Below, piece by piece: positions 1 through 6,469 of a DNA stretch of 15,398 bases. The translations under genes were made by a program, and so were the position numbers. Positions within the stretch are counted from its first letter, which is position 1. Each line of letters begins with the position of its first letter. The notes below the pieces were generated by a model. The model saw only the letters and a program-made list of their open reading frames with translations. It made no database searches and was not told the DNA's origin. This DNA comes from Bacteroides sp. (GTDB lineage Bacteria > Bacteroidota > Bacteroidia > Bacteroidales > Bacteroidaceae), in assembly GCA_019414665.1 (NCBI GenBank), contig DXLO01000038.1:1-15398 (forward strand). The letters run 5' to 3'.

Positions 1-347
1 TTGCTCAGGAACTTATAAATAAAGTTAAATCAAAGTGTTGCGGAATTAAGGGTTACTAAATAATTTTATTTTTCTCATGCTTTCAATATTCTATTCAGTC
101 GTATAACGAAGAAATTGAAAACCACTTCTGTTAATTTATGGTTAATAAATTCGTATTGGAAGTTAATAAATATCAATACCGAAAACTGAAAACAATCTTA
201 AAATCAAATGAATTGTTATAGGAAGTTTGCAATTTAAAGAATCTTTTGCCTCTCTATTAGAAACAAACCCAATATAACAAACAGGGTAGGACAACTATTG
301 CCCTACCCCTATCTTATACGCTCCGTTAGAAGCCTCATTGTTGTTAT
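1..347. other. AT-rich non-coding left edge
   Basis: No convincing gene is seen here. The stretch is very AT-rich and lies downstream of the minus-strand gene that ends at 348. Its only clear structure is the hairpin at 284-308, listed separately. No tRNA, integrase or clear attachment repeat is visible, so I cannot say whether this is inside the left mobile element or is chromosomal DNA. Confidence 0.5.
276..308 (-). terminator. Probable terminator of the secreted-protein gene
   Basis: GGGTAGG (284-290) and CCTACCC (302-308) form a perfect 7-bp stem with an 11-nt loop. Read on the minus strand, the stem follows the stop codon of the 348-1445 gene by about 40 bases and is followed by TGTTTGTTATATT. 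The tail is T-rich but interrupted, so this is a moderate-strength call. Confidence 0.5.
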
Positions 348-1445
348 CTACTTGTATATTGAATATACCTCAATAGGAACTGTATCTACTATACCATGTT
401 TTACATAGCTTAAAGAAACAAGTTTTTCATCTACAGTTTTCCAATACAAAGAATACTTTCCTTTTTTCACAATGTTATTCTCAACTATCTTTCTTATTTC
501 TTTAGGTGCTTCTATTTGATTGGAATCATTCCACAAAGAACTTCTATATGGATATTTAAAATACAAATAAGAATTTTCTTTTTTATCATAAAGCACAGAA
601 CATTCATGCTCTTTTATTTTTAACTTGGGATGAAATGTCATACTAAAGAACACTTTACTATTAACAACTTTCGCAGTCTTCCCACTTGTGCTTGACGGTT
701 CGTATTCTATTTTACCATGTAATTGCTCATTTTGCAGCTTTGCATTCAATACAACTTCATCCTTTTGAATGACTGTAATTTGTTTATTAGTGTCAATAAC
801 AGCAATATAAGTATGGAAAGAATGGGGCTGTAAATTAAATGATTTAACCTCACCAGCATTGTCGAAGAACTCCTTAACAACTTGTTGTTTTAGACTGTCT
901 TGTAGGTATTGAACTCCATACAGATAAAGTTCTTCGAGTTTATTTCGGGCTGCATTTTCTGCTTTCTGTTTAGCAACTTTTTCCTCTATCCTTTTACGTC
1001 TTTCAAGGGTATCTTTTATTGGATAGACAGATAAACTCCCCGAGCCACTTATATGTAGTTCAATTAGCTTATCCTTTTCAAACGTTTCACTTTGCATCTG
1101 CCCATAGTTATCAAGGAAACGACTTAGTTTTGTAGAAGTCATTACAATGGCTTCCGCCATGTTTCCAATTTCAAAGCCTGTATAAACATATCTTCCATTA
1201 TCCATGCCTTTATAACTGAGGCTTAACGAATATTTTACATAGCCATATCTAAACTCCATTCCATAGGAGTTCTTCTTTTCTGAATAACTAATTTCAAGTG
1301 TGTTACCACCGTATATCGGTTTACCCGTATAGGGATTAGGGCACAGATAATCGGGATATTCAAAAGCCTTAATAGAAGTGGATTTTTGAGCATAAGCAGA
1401 AAGAACCATTATTACGCTCATCAGAAACAGCAAAGTTCTTTTCAT
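348..1445 (-). CDS. Secreted hypothetical protein
   Basis: This is a 365-residue protein that I do not recognise. It begins with a typical signal peptide: MKRT, a hydrophobic stretch LLFLMSVIMVLSAYA, then AQ-K, giving probable signal peptidase I cleavage at about residue 20. There is no lipobox cysteine, so it is probably periplasmic or exported. Residues about 144-190 are rich in Lys, Glu and Ala with few Gly or Pro and may form a coiled coil. The rest looks beta-rich with many aromatic residues, and the extreme C-terminus holds VPIEVYSIYK. The gene stands alone, with a hairpin downstream and about 880 bp of structured non-coding DNA upstream. A 189-bp interrupted palindrome ends 55 bp before the ATG. 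It could be cargo of the left element or a chromosomal gene beside it; the window does not settle which. Confidence 0.8.
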   Translation of the reverse strand: MKRTLLFLMSVIMVLSAYAQKSTSIKAFEYPDYLCPNPYTGKPIYGGNTLEISYSEKKNSYGMEFRYGYVKYSLSLSYKGMDNGRYVYTGFEIGNMAEAIVMTSTKLSRFLDNYGQMQSETFEKDKLIELHISGSGSLSVYPIKDTLERRKRIEEKVAKQKAENAARNKLEELYLYGVQYLQDSLKQQVVKEFFDNAGEVKSFNLQPHSFHTYIAVIDTNKQITVIQKDEVVLNAKLQNEQLHGKIEYEPSSTSGKTAKVVNSKVFFSMTFHPKLKIKEHECSVLYDKKENSYLYFKYPYRSSLWNDSNQIEAPKEIRKIVENNIVKKGKYSLYWKTVDEKLVSLSYVKHGIVDTVPIEVYSIYK

Positions 1446-1459
1446 AATACTGTGATTTG

Positions 1460-1483
1460 CTTTCCACAGCCCCGACAGGAAAG
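1460..1483 (-). promoter_or_regulatory. Short hairpin in leader of the secreted-protein gene
   Basis: CTTTCC (1460-1465) pairs with GGAAAG (1478-1483) around a 12-nt loop. It lies between the long palindrome at 1500-1688 and the ATG at 1445, in the probable 5' leader. No T-run follows it, so it is not a standard terminator. The same order (long palindrome, short hairpin, ATG) occurs before the genes at 6470 and 11350. Confidence 0.4.
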
Positions 1484-1499
1484 GTTTATATAAAAAGAT

Positions 1500-1688
1500 A
1501 GCGTGAGGCTGTTAGAATTATCTGTTTTAGAGGCTCTGGTAAACCCGTGGTACAAGATAAAACGACACCCCACGCCAAGCCATATATATCACTGATATAT
1601 ACAAGATTAGCATGAGCGTTTGTATCGTCTATCCCCGTACCACATGAAATTTTACCAGAATTTCTAAAACGGGATAAAGCTAAACGCT
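1500..1688. repeat. Long interrupted palindrome, 189 bp
   Basis: A nested inverted repeat can be paired from the outside in: AGCGT 1500-1504 with ACGCT 1684-1688; TTAG 1512-1515 with CTAA 1680-1683; TTATC 1518-1522 with GATAA 1673-1677; GTTTTAGA 1524-1531 with TCTAAAAC 1663-1670; CTGGTAAA 1536-1543 with TTTACCAG 1651-1658; GTGGTAC 1547-1553 with GTACCAC 1637-1643; then GATA/TATC, ACGA/TCGT and ACGC/GCGT. The apex holds an AT-rich palindrome (TATATATCA and TGATATATA, about 1583-1601). Internal loops are small. It could fold as a cruciform, as single-stranded DNA or as RNA. It lies 55 bp upstream of the minus-strand gene that starts at 1445. Confidence 0.7.
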
Positions 1689-2237
1689 TCCTTTAATTAA
1701 TATGTCACCAACGGGTCTTTAACCTGTTAGCGGGACAAATATAACTAAAATCCAGCGTTCTACAAACGTTTTTAGGGATGTCGTGGAACAAATTTACTCA
1801 TTTATTGATAGTTCACAAGATTTTAGGGAGAGAACTCCGATGAGGCTTTTGCACATTGGGACATCTAAACTTTGACAGATACCCTTAAACAGCCTCATCA
1901 TCGTAGCTATAATCCCAAACGCACTTTGCTTATTGATTATATTCCACTTATTTTTAGGTACTGCATGATATTTTCATTACCTGCATTGCAAGCCCTCTAT
2001 GACGTAATGCCCTGTCATTACATAAGTTTATCATCATACAGTGAAGATTTAAGAGTGTTGCATCCCCTTTACTTACAACCTGTATTCATTCTATCGACCG
2101 AGCATAACCACCTCATCACATAAAATTATATAACCTCGTATTAGAGCGTTTAAGCCATTATTACACCCCACCGAATACTTTTATTGTATTTGATAAGTTT
2201 TTGGCTGTGCACGACCAATAGACACCTCATTTAAAAG
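1689..2237. other. Structured AT-rich non-coding region
   Basis: No credible gene is seen. The single longer open frame (1872-2123) is low in coding character and begins inside an inverted repeat. Hairpins visible are GATGAGGCT 1839-1847 with AGCCTCATC 1891-1899, which encloses an inner GGG..ATCT / AGATaCCC pairing, and GTAATG 2004-2009 with CATTAC 2016-2021. Such a cluster between two genes of a probable replicating element may hold an origin, a transfer origin or a non-coding RNA. I cannot tell which. Confidence 0.4.
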
Positions 2238-2313
2238 ATAAGGCTTGATAATCACCCGAAGAGTAAACTTAGGAAAGTGGAGTTTACACCCTTTGATGAT
2301 TACCAAGCCTTAT
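2238..2313. repeat. Large hairpin beside the replication gene (candidate origin or terminator)
   Basis: Two 17-base arms (2238-2254 and 2297-2313) are complementary at 16 of 17 positions. Inside them GTAAACT (2263-2269) pairs with AGTTTAC (2281-2287). The structure begins 16 bases after the stop codon of the minus-strand initiator gene at 2330. Rolling-circle initiators of the gene II type nick origins that lie close to stem-loops, so this is a candidate double-strand origin. It could instead be a transcription terminator for the minus-strand operon, since TTATCTTTT follows on that strand. Confidence 0.55.
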
Positions 2314-2329
2314 TTTATTAGGAAGAGGA

Positions 2330-3343
2330 TTAACAGGCAGTACTAAATATCCGATGTTCCTCTGCAATACTCATACCGTCTGCCGACTGTTCTAACAACC
2401 AAACGAGATACTTTTCTATTTTGCCTGTTAGTTCTTCCATTAGGCTGGAGGTCTTGAAGTGTTCTTTTTGCCACTTTATTGCCTCTTGGATTCTTTTTTG
2501 GAATTGAGTATGCAGAATCCTATCTTCGGGCAGACGATTTTTTCGATTCTTAAATAGGATATATTTCATATAATAAGACAAGTTTTGTCCCTCGTTTGCA
2601 ATACAAATACACCATTTATCAAAGTCTTTGGCACTCTTTAAAGTGTCAAACTCTACATCCCAGCAATCATCAGGTAGCTTATCTATATCTTCGTAATATC
2701 CAAACCACTCTGCTACTAACTTCCAAAATACATATTTATCCCATAGTTCATTAGCCGTAATACCTTTTCCAAACAGCTCAAACAATTCATCTATTCCAAG
2801 TGTCATTTCATACCTTAACAAGTAGTTCGACAGGCTATTTCTACCCACTTTGGGTAACTCTCTCTTCTTTTTAGCCTCCGACATCTTATCATAAAACTTT
2901 ATCCGTGTACCTTCATAGTCAAAATATGCAGTTCCACTTCTCTCACCACTCCACTGGTTAGGAATAAATTTCTTTATTCCGCTTAACTTCCTCAAATAAG
3001 ATATAGGAGGTTGAGACATTTCAAAATTATGGGCAAACTCCAAAGACTCCACCTCTGCATTATACATTGGTACGCCCAGTTCTTCGCTCAACATCATAAT
3101 ACATCGTTCTGCATCCTTCAATGACATAGTACGTGTATTATGCCCCCATAAGCATTTAGGAAGACTGCCCTCAAATGATACATACGTTTCAGTGGCTATA
3201 ACTTTACGTCCACGCCATTTTCCACTACCACCTGTATCATCACCCCTATATTGAGATAATGCTAAACGAGCCACAACATCCTGCCACCTATAATTAGATG
3301 GCAGTGCCCATGCGCATAGCTTTAATTTGATTTTATCATACAT
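2330..3343 (-). CDS. Phage/plasmid replication protein, gene II/X-like
   Basis: This 337-residue protein resembles the phage/plasmid replication initiators of the gene II/X type, which nick one strand to begin rolling-circle replication. Supporting features are SLPKCLWG at residues 60-67 (family pattern SLPK-hydrophobic-x-G), VESLEFAHNFEM at 98-109, RIKFYDK at 147-153 and NYLLRYEMTL at 173-182, all in the expected order. I could not assign the catalytic tyrosine or the metal-binding residues with certainty. It is the last of three minus-strand genes, 51 bp after the helix-turn-helix gene, and probably shares a transcript with that gene and the integrase. A large hairpin 16 bases past its stop may be its target. 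A relaxase-like role in mobilisation is an alternative. The identification rests on motif recognition only. Confidence 0.75.
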   Translation of the reverse strand: MYDKIKLKLCAWALPSNYRWQDVVARLALSQYRGDDTGGSGKWRGRKVIATETYVSFEGSLPKCLWGHNTRTMSLKDAERCIMMLSEELGVPMYNAEVESLEFAHNFEMSQPPISYLRKLSGIKKFIPNQWSGERSGTAYFDYEGTRIKFYDKMSEAKKKRELPKVGRNSLSNYLLRYEMTLGIDELFELFGKGITANELWDKYVFWKLVAEWFGYYEDIDKLPDDCWDVEFDTLKSAKDFDKWCICIANEGQNLSYYMKYILFKNRKNRLPEDRILHTQFQKRIQEAIKWQKEHFKTSSLMEELTGKIEKYLVWLLEQSADGMSIAEEHRIFSTAC

Positions 3344-3394
3344 GGCTATGAATTAAAATGTATTTAGAATGTTATACAAAATTGAGTTTATTAA

Positions 3395-4180
3395 TTATTT
3401 ACGAAGACGTGCAGCAAATCCCAACTCCATACTTTCAATGAATTCCTGCTTAGTTTCTTGCCTTTTAGCCATCATCCACGCTATTATTTCATCACGCCTA
3501 AATCTTAGTATTCGCCCACTTTCCGCACGATAACAAGGTATCTCCTTATGACTTGTCAACTTATAAATTGTATGTTTGGACTGCCCAATCAACTCACTAC
3601 AAATATCAATGCCGAATACCTCCGGATAATCTTCCATCCGTTTTAGAGGTCTATTGTTCTTCTGTTTTTCGCCTTTACCCTCTGACGGTACTGTTCCCAG
3701 CATAGTACAAATTATTTCCCGTAACGACCTTATTTGAGCCAAAACATAATATTCCCACTCGTTTCTTAAAAACTCCATATCATTATACAACCATGCGCTT
3801 TCCACAGAATCACGATGATGTTCATTAATGAAACCGTACTTTGCTATTGCACCATACAGGAAATCTTTTGCTAAAATAATTTTTCCCTCTTTCTGCAAGT
3901 AGGCTTCTTCATTATAGATATCATCCAACTCTTGACTACTCATTTTTAATTCTCCCTGAACTACAGACTTTACCTTTACTTCATAAGTAGAAATAAAATA
4001 TTTGCTTTTCCACATAATAATAGCTGCATCAACAACCTTTAATGCCTGTCGGAGTTTTCCTTTATCCCCATCCGTCAACCGCTTCACATAGACAAACAAC
4101 CAACTTTCACGGACTGCTGCTTCCCCTCTGAGCGACTTGTTTATCAAGTCGCCCAAAGGCATTCCATAATGAATAAACAT
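3395..4180 (-). CDS. Helix-turn-helix (excisionase-like) DNA-binding protein
   Basis: This is a 261-residue protein. Its C-terminal part, residues about 186-236, looks like the MerR/excisionase-type helix-turn-helix found in many mobile elements: FGIDICSELIGQSKHTIYKL gives the two helices, CYRAESGRILRFRRDEI the wing, and IIAWM closes the domain. Residues 1-180 are a helical domain that I do not recognise. The start codon lies 2 bp past the integrase stop, so the two are almost certainly translated from one message. In Bacteroides mobilisable elements, proteins of this kind next to the integrase act in excision or control element genes. That role is inferred here from the domain and position. 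It could equally be a regulator or accessory replication factor for the gene II/X-like initiator that follows. Confidence 0.7.
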   Translation of the reverse strand: MFIHYGMPLGDLINKSLRGEAAVRESWLFVYVKRLTDGDKGKLRQALKVVDAAIIMWKSKYFISTYEVKVKSVVQGELKMSSQELDDIYNEEAYLQKEGKIILAKDFLYGAIAKYGFINEHHRDSVESAWLYNDMEFLRNEWEYYVLAQIRSLREIICTMLGTVPSEGKGEKQKNNRPLKRMEDYPEVFGIDICSELIGQSKHTIYKLTSHKEIPCYRAESGRILRFRRDEIIAWMMAKRQETKQEFIESMELGFAARLRK

Positions 4181-4182
4181 AC

Positions 4183-5427
4183 CTATAATATTTTTACGAC
4201 TTTATCCAAAACACTTGTAGAGAAACTGGCAAGATATGTAGCCGTTGTCGTAAGATTACTATGTCCCAGGGCTTGGCTTATTATTTCACGGGGAATATCA
4301 TTGCCTTGCAAAGTCATGGCCATTGTGTGTCGTGCTGTGTAAGTTGTCAAGTTCAATGAAATTCCTAAAGTCTTACCCATTTTTTTCAAATTGGCATTAA
4401 TACGTTTGTATCGGCAACGCACATGCTCATACAGTTGTTCGCCATCATACTCTTTAGTAATAATAGGAAGTAAATACTTGCCTGTTTGAGGTGTGTTTGC
4501 CTTAAACCATTCCAATAGCTCCTCTATGGCAGGAATAACGAATATTTTTATCGGTTTTACATTCTTGGCATTTTTTGTCTTTTGCCGTTTATACACGATA
4601 TGCGTTCCTGTTGCCAACACTTCAAGATTGTCTGTTGTCAGGTTTGCCATATCAACAAAACTCATACCTAAACAATAATAAGAAAATAGGTATATCCGAC
4701 GGGCACGCTCCAATACAAAATTTTGTTGAGGCGAGTTCTTTATCAACTCCAATTCTGTTGGCAGTAAATAGCGTTTTGCCGTTTCCTCCGCCAGCTTGTT
4801 GATTTCAAAACCACCTTTGCCAAACGGATAAGTGTTGTTTGAGGCTGCTTTTTCTTTAATGGCTTTATTGATTACTGCACGCAATGTTTTTAAAGTGTGC
4901 ATACGGGTGTTTCCACAACAACCATTCTTTTCCATAGCCATATTTAAGCGATTGATGTATTTCACGTCTATTTCTGAAAACAAACGTTCTTTTGCCTTAG
5001 AGTCATATTTGCAAAACAGGTGCAAGTCACGCTCATAAACCTTTCCATTACCGATGTGACCTGTAGACTTTAAATCCTCCACCTGCTTCACCCAATAATC
5101 ATAGATTTTTCCTTGTCTCGAAATTCCCAAAAATTCTTCTTCAAATTGGTTTAGTGTCCAATCCACCTGTGCTTTCATAAACTTATTCACCACTTCATTT
5201 TTACGTTCCTCGCAACTAATCAACCAGTTGTTATACGACTCATAGTTGGGGTTCACTCGTTTGTCCCTTTTAAATCGGTCCGCATTTGTATCCCACTCAT
5301 TTTCAAAGGCGGACAATTTTAAATCAATGTATTTTAGTTTACCTCTTTTAGTGATGCGTAAACAAACAGGGTTACTCCCATCTTTTCTTTTGTTACTCGT
5401 GTGGAGTACAATACGAAACTTTGCCAT
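4183..5427 (-). CDS. Tyrosine recombinase / integrase
   Basis: This 414-residue site-specific recombinase has the Bacteroidetes layout: an N-terminal arm-binding domain (about 1-90, starting MAKFRIVLHTSNKRKDGSNP), a SAM-like core-binding domain (about 105-200) and a catalytic domain (about 215-414). Visible active-site residues are K283 in the hairpin (KRQKTKN), R366 in TARHT, H389 in LGHSN and the nucleophile Y398 in TATYLAS. The first conserved arginine is absent: the usual RG(M/L)S reads CLGMS, with Leu253 in the Arg position. The Bacteroides CTnDOT integrase also lacks this arginine. Tyr363 stands where the HxxR histidine is usual. The length is normal. The gene heads a minus-strand operon with the helix-turn-helix and replication genes, and should integrate and excise the left element. 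Its attachment site is probably in the AT-rich DNA between it and the tRNA. Confidence 0.93.
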   Translation of the reverse strand: MAKFRIVLHTSNKRKDGSNPVCLRITKRGKLKYIDLKLSAFENEWDTNADRFKRDKRVNPNYESYNNWLISCEERKNEVVNKFMKAQVDWTLNQFEEEFLGISRQGKIYDYWVKQVEDLKSTGHIGNGKVYERDLHLFCKYDSKAKERLFSEIDVKYINRLNMAMEKNGCCGNTRMHTLKTLRAVINKAIKEKAASNNTYPFGKGGFEINKLAEETAKRYLLPTELELIKNSPQQNFVLERARRIYLFSYYCLGMSFVDMANLTTDNLEVLATGTHIVYKRQKTKNAKNVKPIKIFVIPAIEELLEWFKANTPQTGKYLLPIITKEYDGEQLYEHVRCRYKRINANLKKMGKTLGISLNLTTYTARHTMAMTLQGNDIPREIISQALGHSNLTTTATYLASFSTSVLDKVVKIL

Positions 5428-5856
5428 AATCTTCTTTCTTTTTTTAATTAATAATACAGTTCTCTATGAGTGCAACGTAAAAATTCAATCCACGATTAAA
5501 TTTTTGACGAGTAAAATTAACCTATTAAGATTTATTAACAATGAACACACGGAAAGTTTCTTTCAATATACGTCAACCCCATACTAATAATGAGAAATGT
5601 AGTAGCAAGATATATTCCTATTTTGTATCTATCTTCGATTAAAGTTTGATTAAAGTTTTAGGGTAAAATAATCCTATTCCATACAAAAGACGATAGACTA
5701 AATACAAATAGCCGAACAGAACAAAAGCCTTAAGCAATTAAAGTATTGTTTAGAAACAATTCTAAATAGCAGTAAGTAAAGCCATCATAAAACACTAATA
5801 ATAAAGACCATACAAAACATACCATAGAATACAACAAATAAAAAGCAATCAATTTA
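5428..5856. other. AT-rich spacer between integrase and tRNA; likely attachment region
   Basis: No gene is supported. The int promoter should lie here on the minus strand, but I see no clear TAnnTTTG match for it. A tandem 11-bp repeat is listed separately. An integrase attachment site commonly lies within a few hundred bases upstream of int, so one arm of the left element probably ends in this stretch. The exact boundary cannot be fixed from one copy. Confidence 0.4.
5637..5658 (+). repeat. Tandem 11-bp repeat, GATTAAAGTTT x2
   Basis: Two exact head-to-tail copies of GATTAAAGTTT occur at 5637-5647 and 5648-5658, about 210 bp upstream of the integrase start. Short direct repeats in this position can be integrase arm sites or excisionase sites. 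At this base composition chance is also possible. Confidence 0.4.
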
Positions 5857-5887
5857 TTTGCAGATTAAAAATAAAGCACTACCTTTG
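5857..5887 (+). promoter_or_regulatory. Bacteroides-type promoter of tRNA-Pro
   Basis: TTTG at 5857-5860 and TACCTTTG at 5880-5887 match the Bacteroides -33 (TTTG) and -7 (TAnnTTTG) elements, with a 19-bp spacer, which is in the usual range. The tRNA starts 12 bases after the -7 box. This shows that the tRNA promoter has not been separated from its gene by either flanking element. Confidence 0.8.
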
Positions 5888-5898
5888 CACTCGCAATT

Positions 5899-5973
5899 CG
5901 GGGTGTAGCTCAGCCCGGTTAGAGTACGCGTCTGGGGGGCGTGTGGTCGCTGGTTCGAATCCAGTCACCCCGA
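5899..5973 (+). tRNA. tRNA-Pro (anticodon GGG)
   Basis: A complete cloverleaf can be drawn. The acceptor stem CGGGGTG (5899-5905) pairs with CACCCCG (5966-5972), with A as discriminator. The D arm is GCTC..GAGT, with one G-T pair. The anticodon stem CGCGT/GCGTG carries the loop CTGGGGG, so the anticodon is GGG and it reads proline codons CCC and CCU. The T arm is CTGGTTCGAATCCAG. No CCA is encoded. It is a likely integration target for the element on its 3' side. Confidence 0.95.
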
Positions 5974-5985
5974 CTGGTGAAAATC

Positions 5986-6020
5986 AAGGAGTTAAGATAA
6001 ACATCTTAACTCCTTTTTTT
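5986..6020 (+). terminator. Strong terminator after tRNA-Pro
   Basis: A 13-bp perfect stem (AAGGAGTTAAGAT 5986-5998 with ATCTTAACTCCTT 6003-6015) with a 4-nt loop runs into a run of T. It begins 13 bases after the tRNA and is a textbook intrinsic terminator for it. Confidence 0.92.
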
Positions 6021-6261
6021 TGATTCCTACAACAAATCTACAACATTTTTTCCGCTACAACATGTCTACAACTAATAAAAGAAAAATACTAAGCTTCATT
6101 TTTCTTTTATTCATATTAGTTTATTTTCATATTACAGAACAAGTCTATACTCCACATTAAGGACCCATATTCTTAAATAATGCAAAAAATCAAACTTGCT
6201 ATAAGACACAAAGAACATGCTTTACTATAAAATATCATCCAAGATAATATCCCATTATTTC
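6021..6261. other. AT-rich non-coding stretch after the tRNA terminator
   Basis: No gene is supported. The left part holds four CTACAAC heptamers (listed separately). The rest is AT-rich and featureless to the eye. By position it is the probable junction between the tRNA locus and the right-hand element. Confidence 0.45.
6027..6072 (+). repeat. Four CTACAAC direct repeats
   Basis: Exact CTACAAC heptamers start at 6027, 6038, 6055 and 6066, so the spacing is 11, 17 and 11 bp. This is two identical pairs offset by 28 bp. They sit just past the tRNA terminator. The regular spacing, close to one helical turn within each pair, fits binding sites for an integrase or accessory factor at an attachment site. 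That role is inferred. Confidence 0.6.
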
Positions 6262-6419
6262 ATTTCTTACAGCAAATATCGCCCTTTGCCACTGACTGTG
6301 CAAGGCGGCCCTATCGGGCTGGTTGGCTGGAAAAAAATCATCCTCGCTTCGCTCCGGTATTTTTTTCCGCCAAGCCTTGCACCGGTCATTGGCAAAGAAC
6401 AGCCGGGCCAGTAAGAAAT
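6262..6419. repeat. Structured palindromic repeat, copy 1
   Basis: Nested inverted arms are: ATTTCTTAC 6262-6270 with GTAAGAAAT 6411-6419; CTTTGCCA 6284-6291 with TGGCAAAG 6390-6397; TGAC with GTCA; TGCAAGGC 6299-6306 with GCCTTGCA 6374-6381; and GGAAAAAAAT 6329-6338 with ATTTTTTTCC 6359-6368. A side hairpin GCCC/GGGC sits near 6309-6319. The apex contains the mirror-symmetric CTCGCTTCGCTC. The core 6300-6381 recurs at 11176-11257 with 79 of 82 bases identical. It lies 51 bp upstream of the gene at 6470 and is non-coding. Confidence 0.85.
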
Positions 6420-6426
6420 TGAAATA

Positions 6427-6444
6427 CTGGCTCCACGGAGCCGG
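6427..6444 (+). promoter_or_regulatory. Short leader hairpin before the 6470 gene
   Basis: CTGGCTC (6427-6433) pairs with GAGCCGG (6438-6444), with one T-G pair and a CACG loop. It follows the long palindrome and precedes the ATG by 25 bases. No T-run follows, so termination is unlikely. An unrelated hairpin occupies the equivalent place after copy 2 (11301-11319). Confidence 0.5.
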
Positions 6445-6469
6445 TCATGTCTAATTTAAATAAAAGAAT

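Noticed and set aside
1872..2123. An 83-residue plus-strand open frame in the left non-coding region
   Set aside because: It starts within the inverted repeat 1839-1899, has no ribosome site, overlaps a hairpin at 2004-2021 and has no recognisable sequence pattern.
5246..5587. A 113-residue plus-strand frame opposite the integrase start
   Set aside because: It overlaps the well-supported integrase on the other strand and runs into AT-rich spacer.
6329..6368. GGAAAAAAAT...ATTTTTTTCC as a simple intrinsic terminator
   Set aside because: The stem is A/T-rich inside a larger conserved structure, with the T-run as part of the stem. A terminator just upstream of copy 2 already ends the transcript.
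6217..6414. A 65-residue open frame upstream of the 6470 gene
   Set aside because: It is encoded largely by the palindromic repeat copy 1. The second copy has different surrounding frames, so the sequence is kept as structure, not protein.
6262..6419. Repeat copies as ends of an insertion sequence or CRISPR
   Set aside because: There is no transposase between or beside the copies, only two copies with a 4.7-kb gene block between, no target duplication seen, and no repeat-spacer array.
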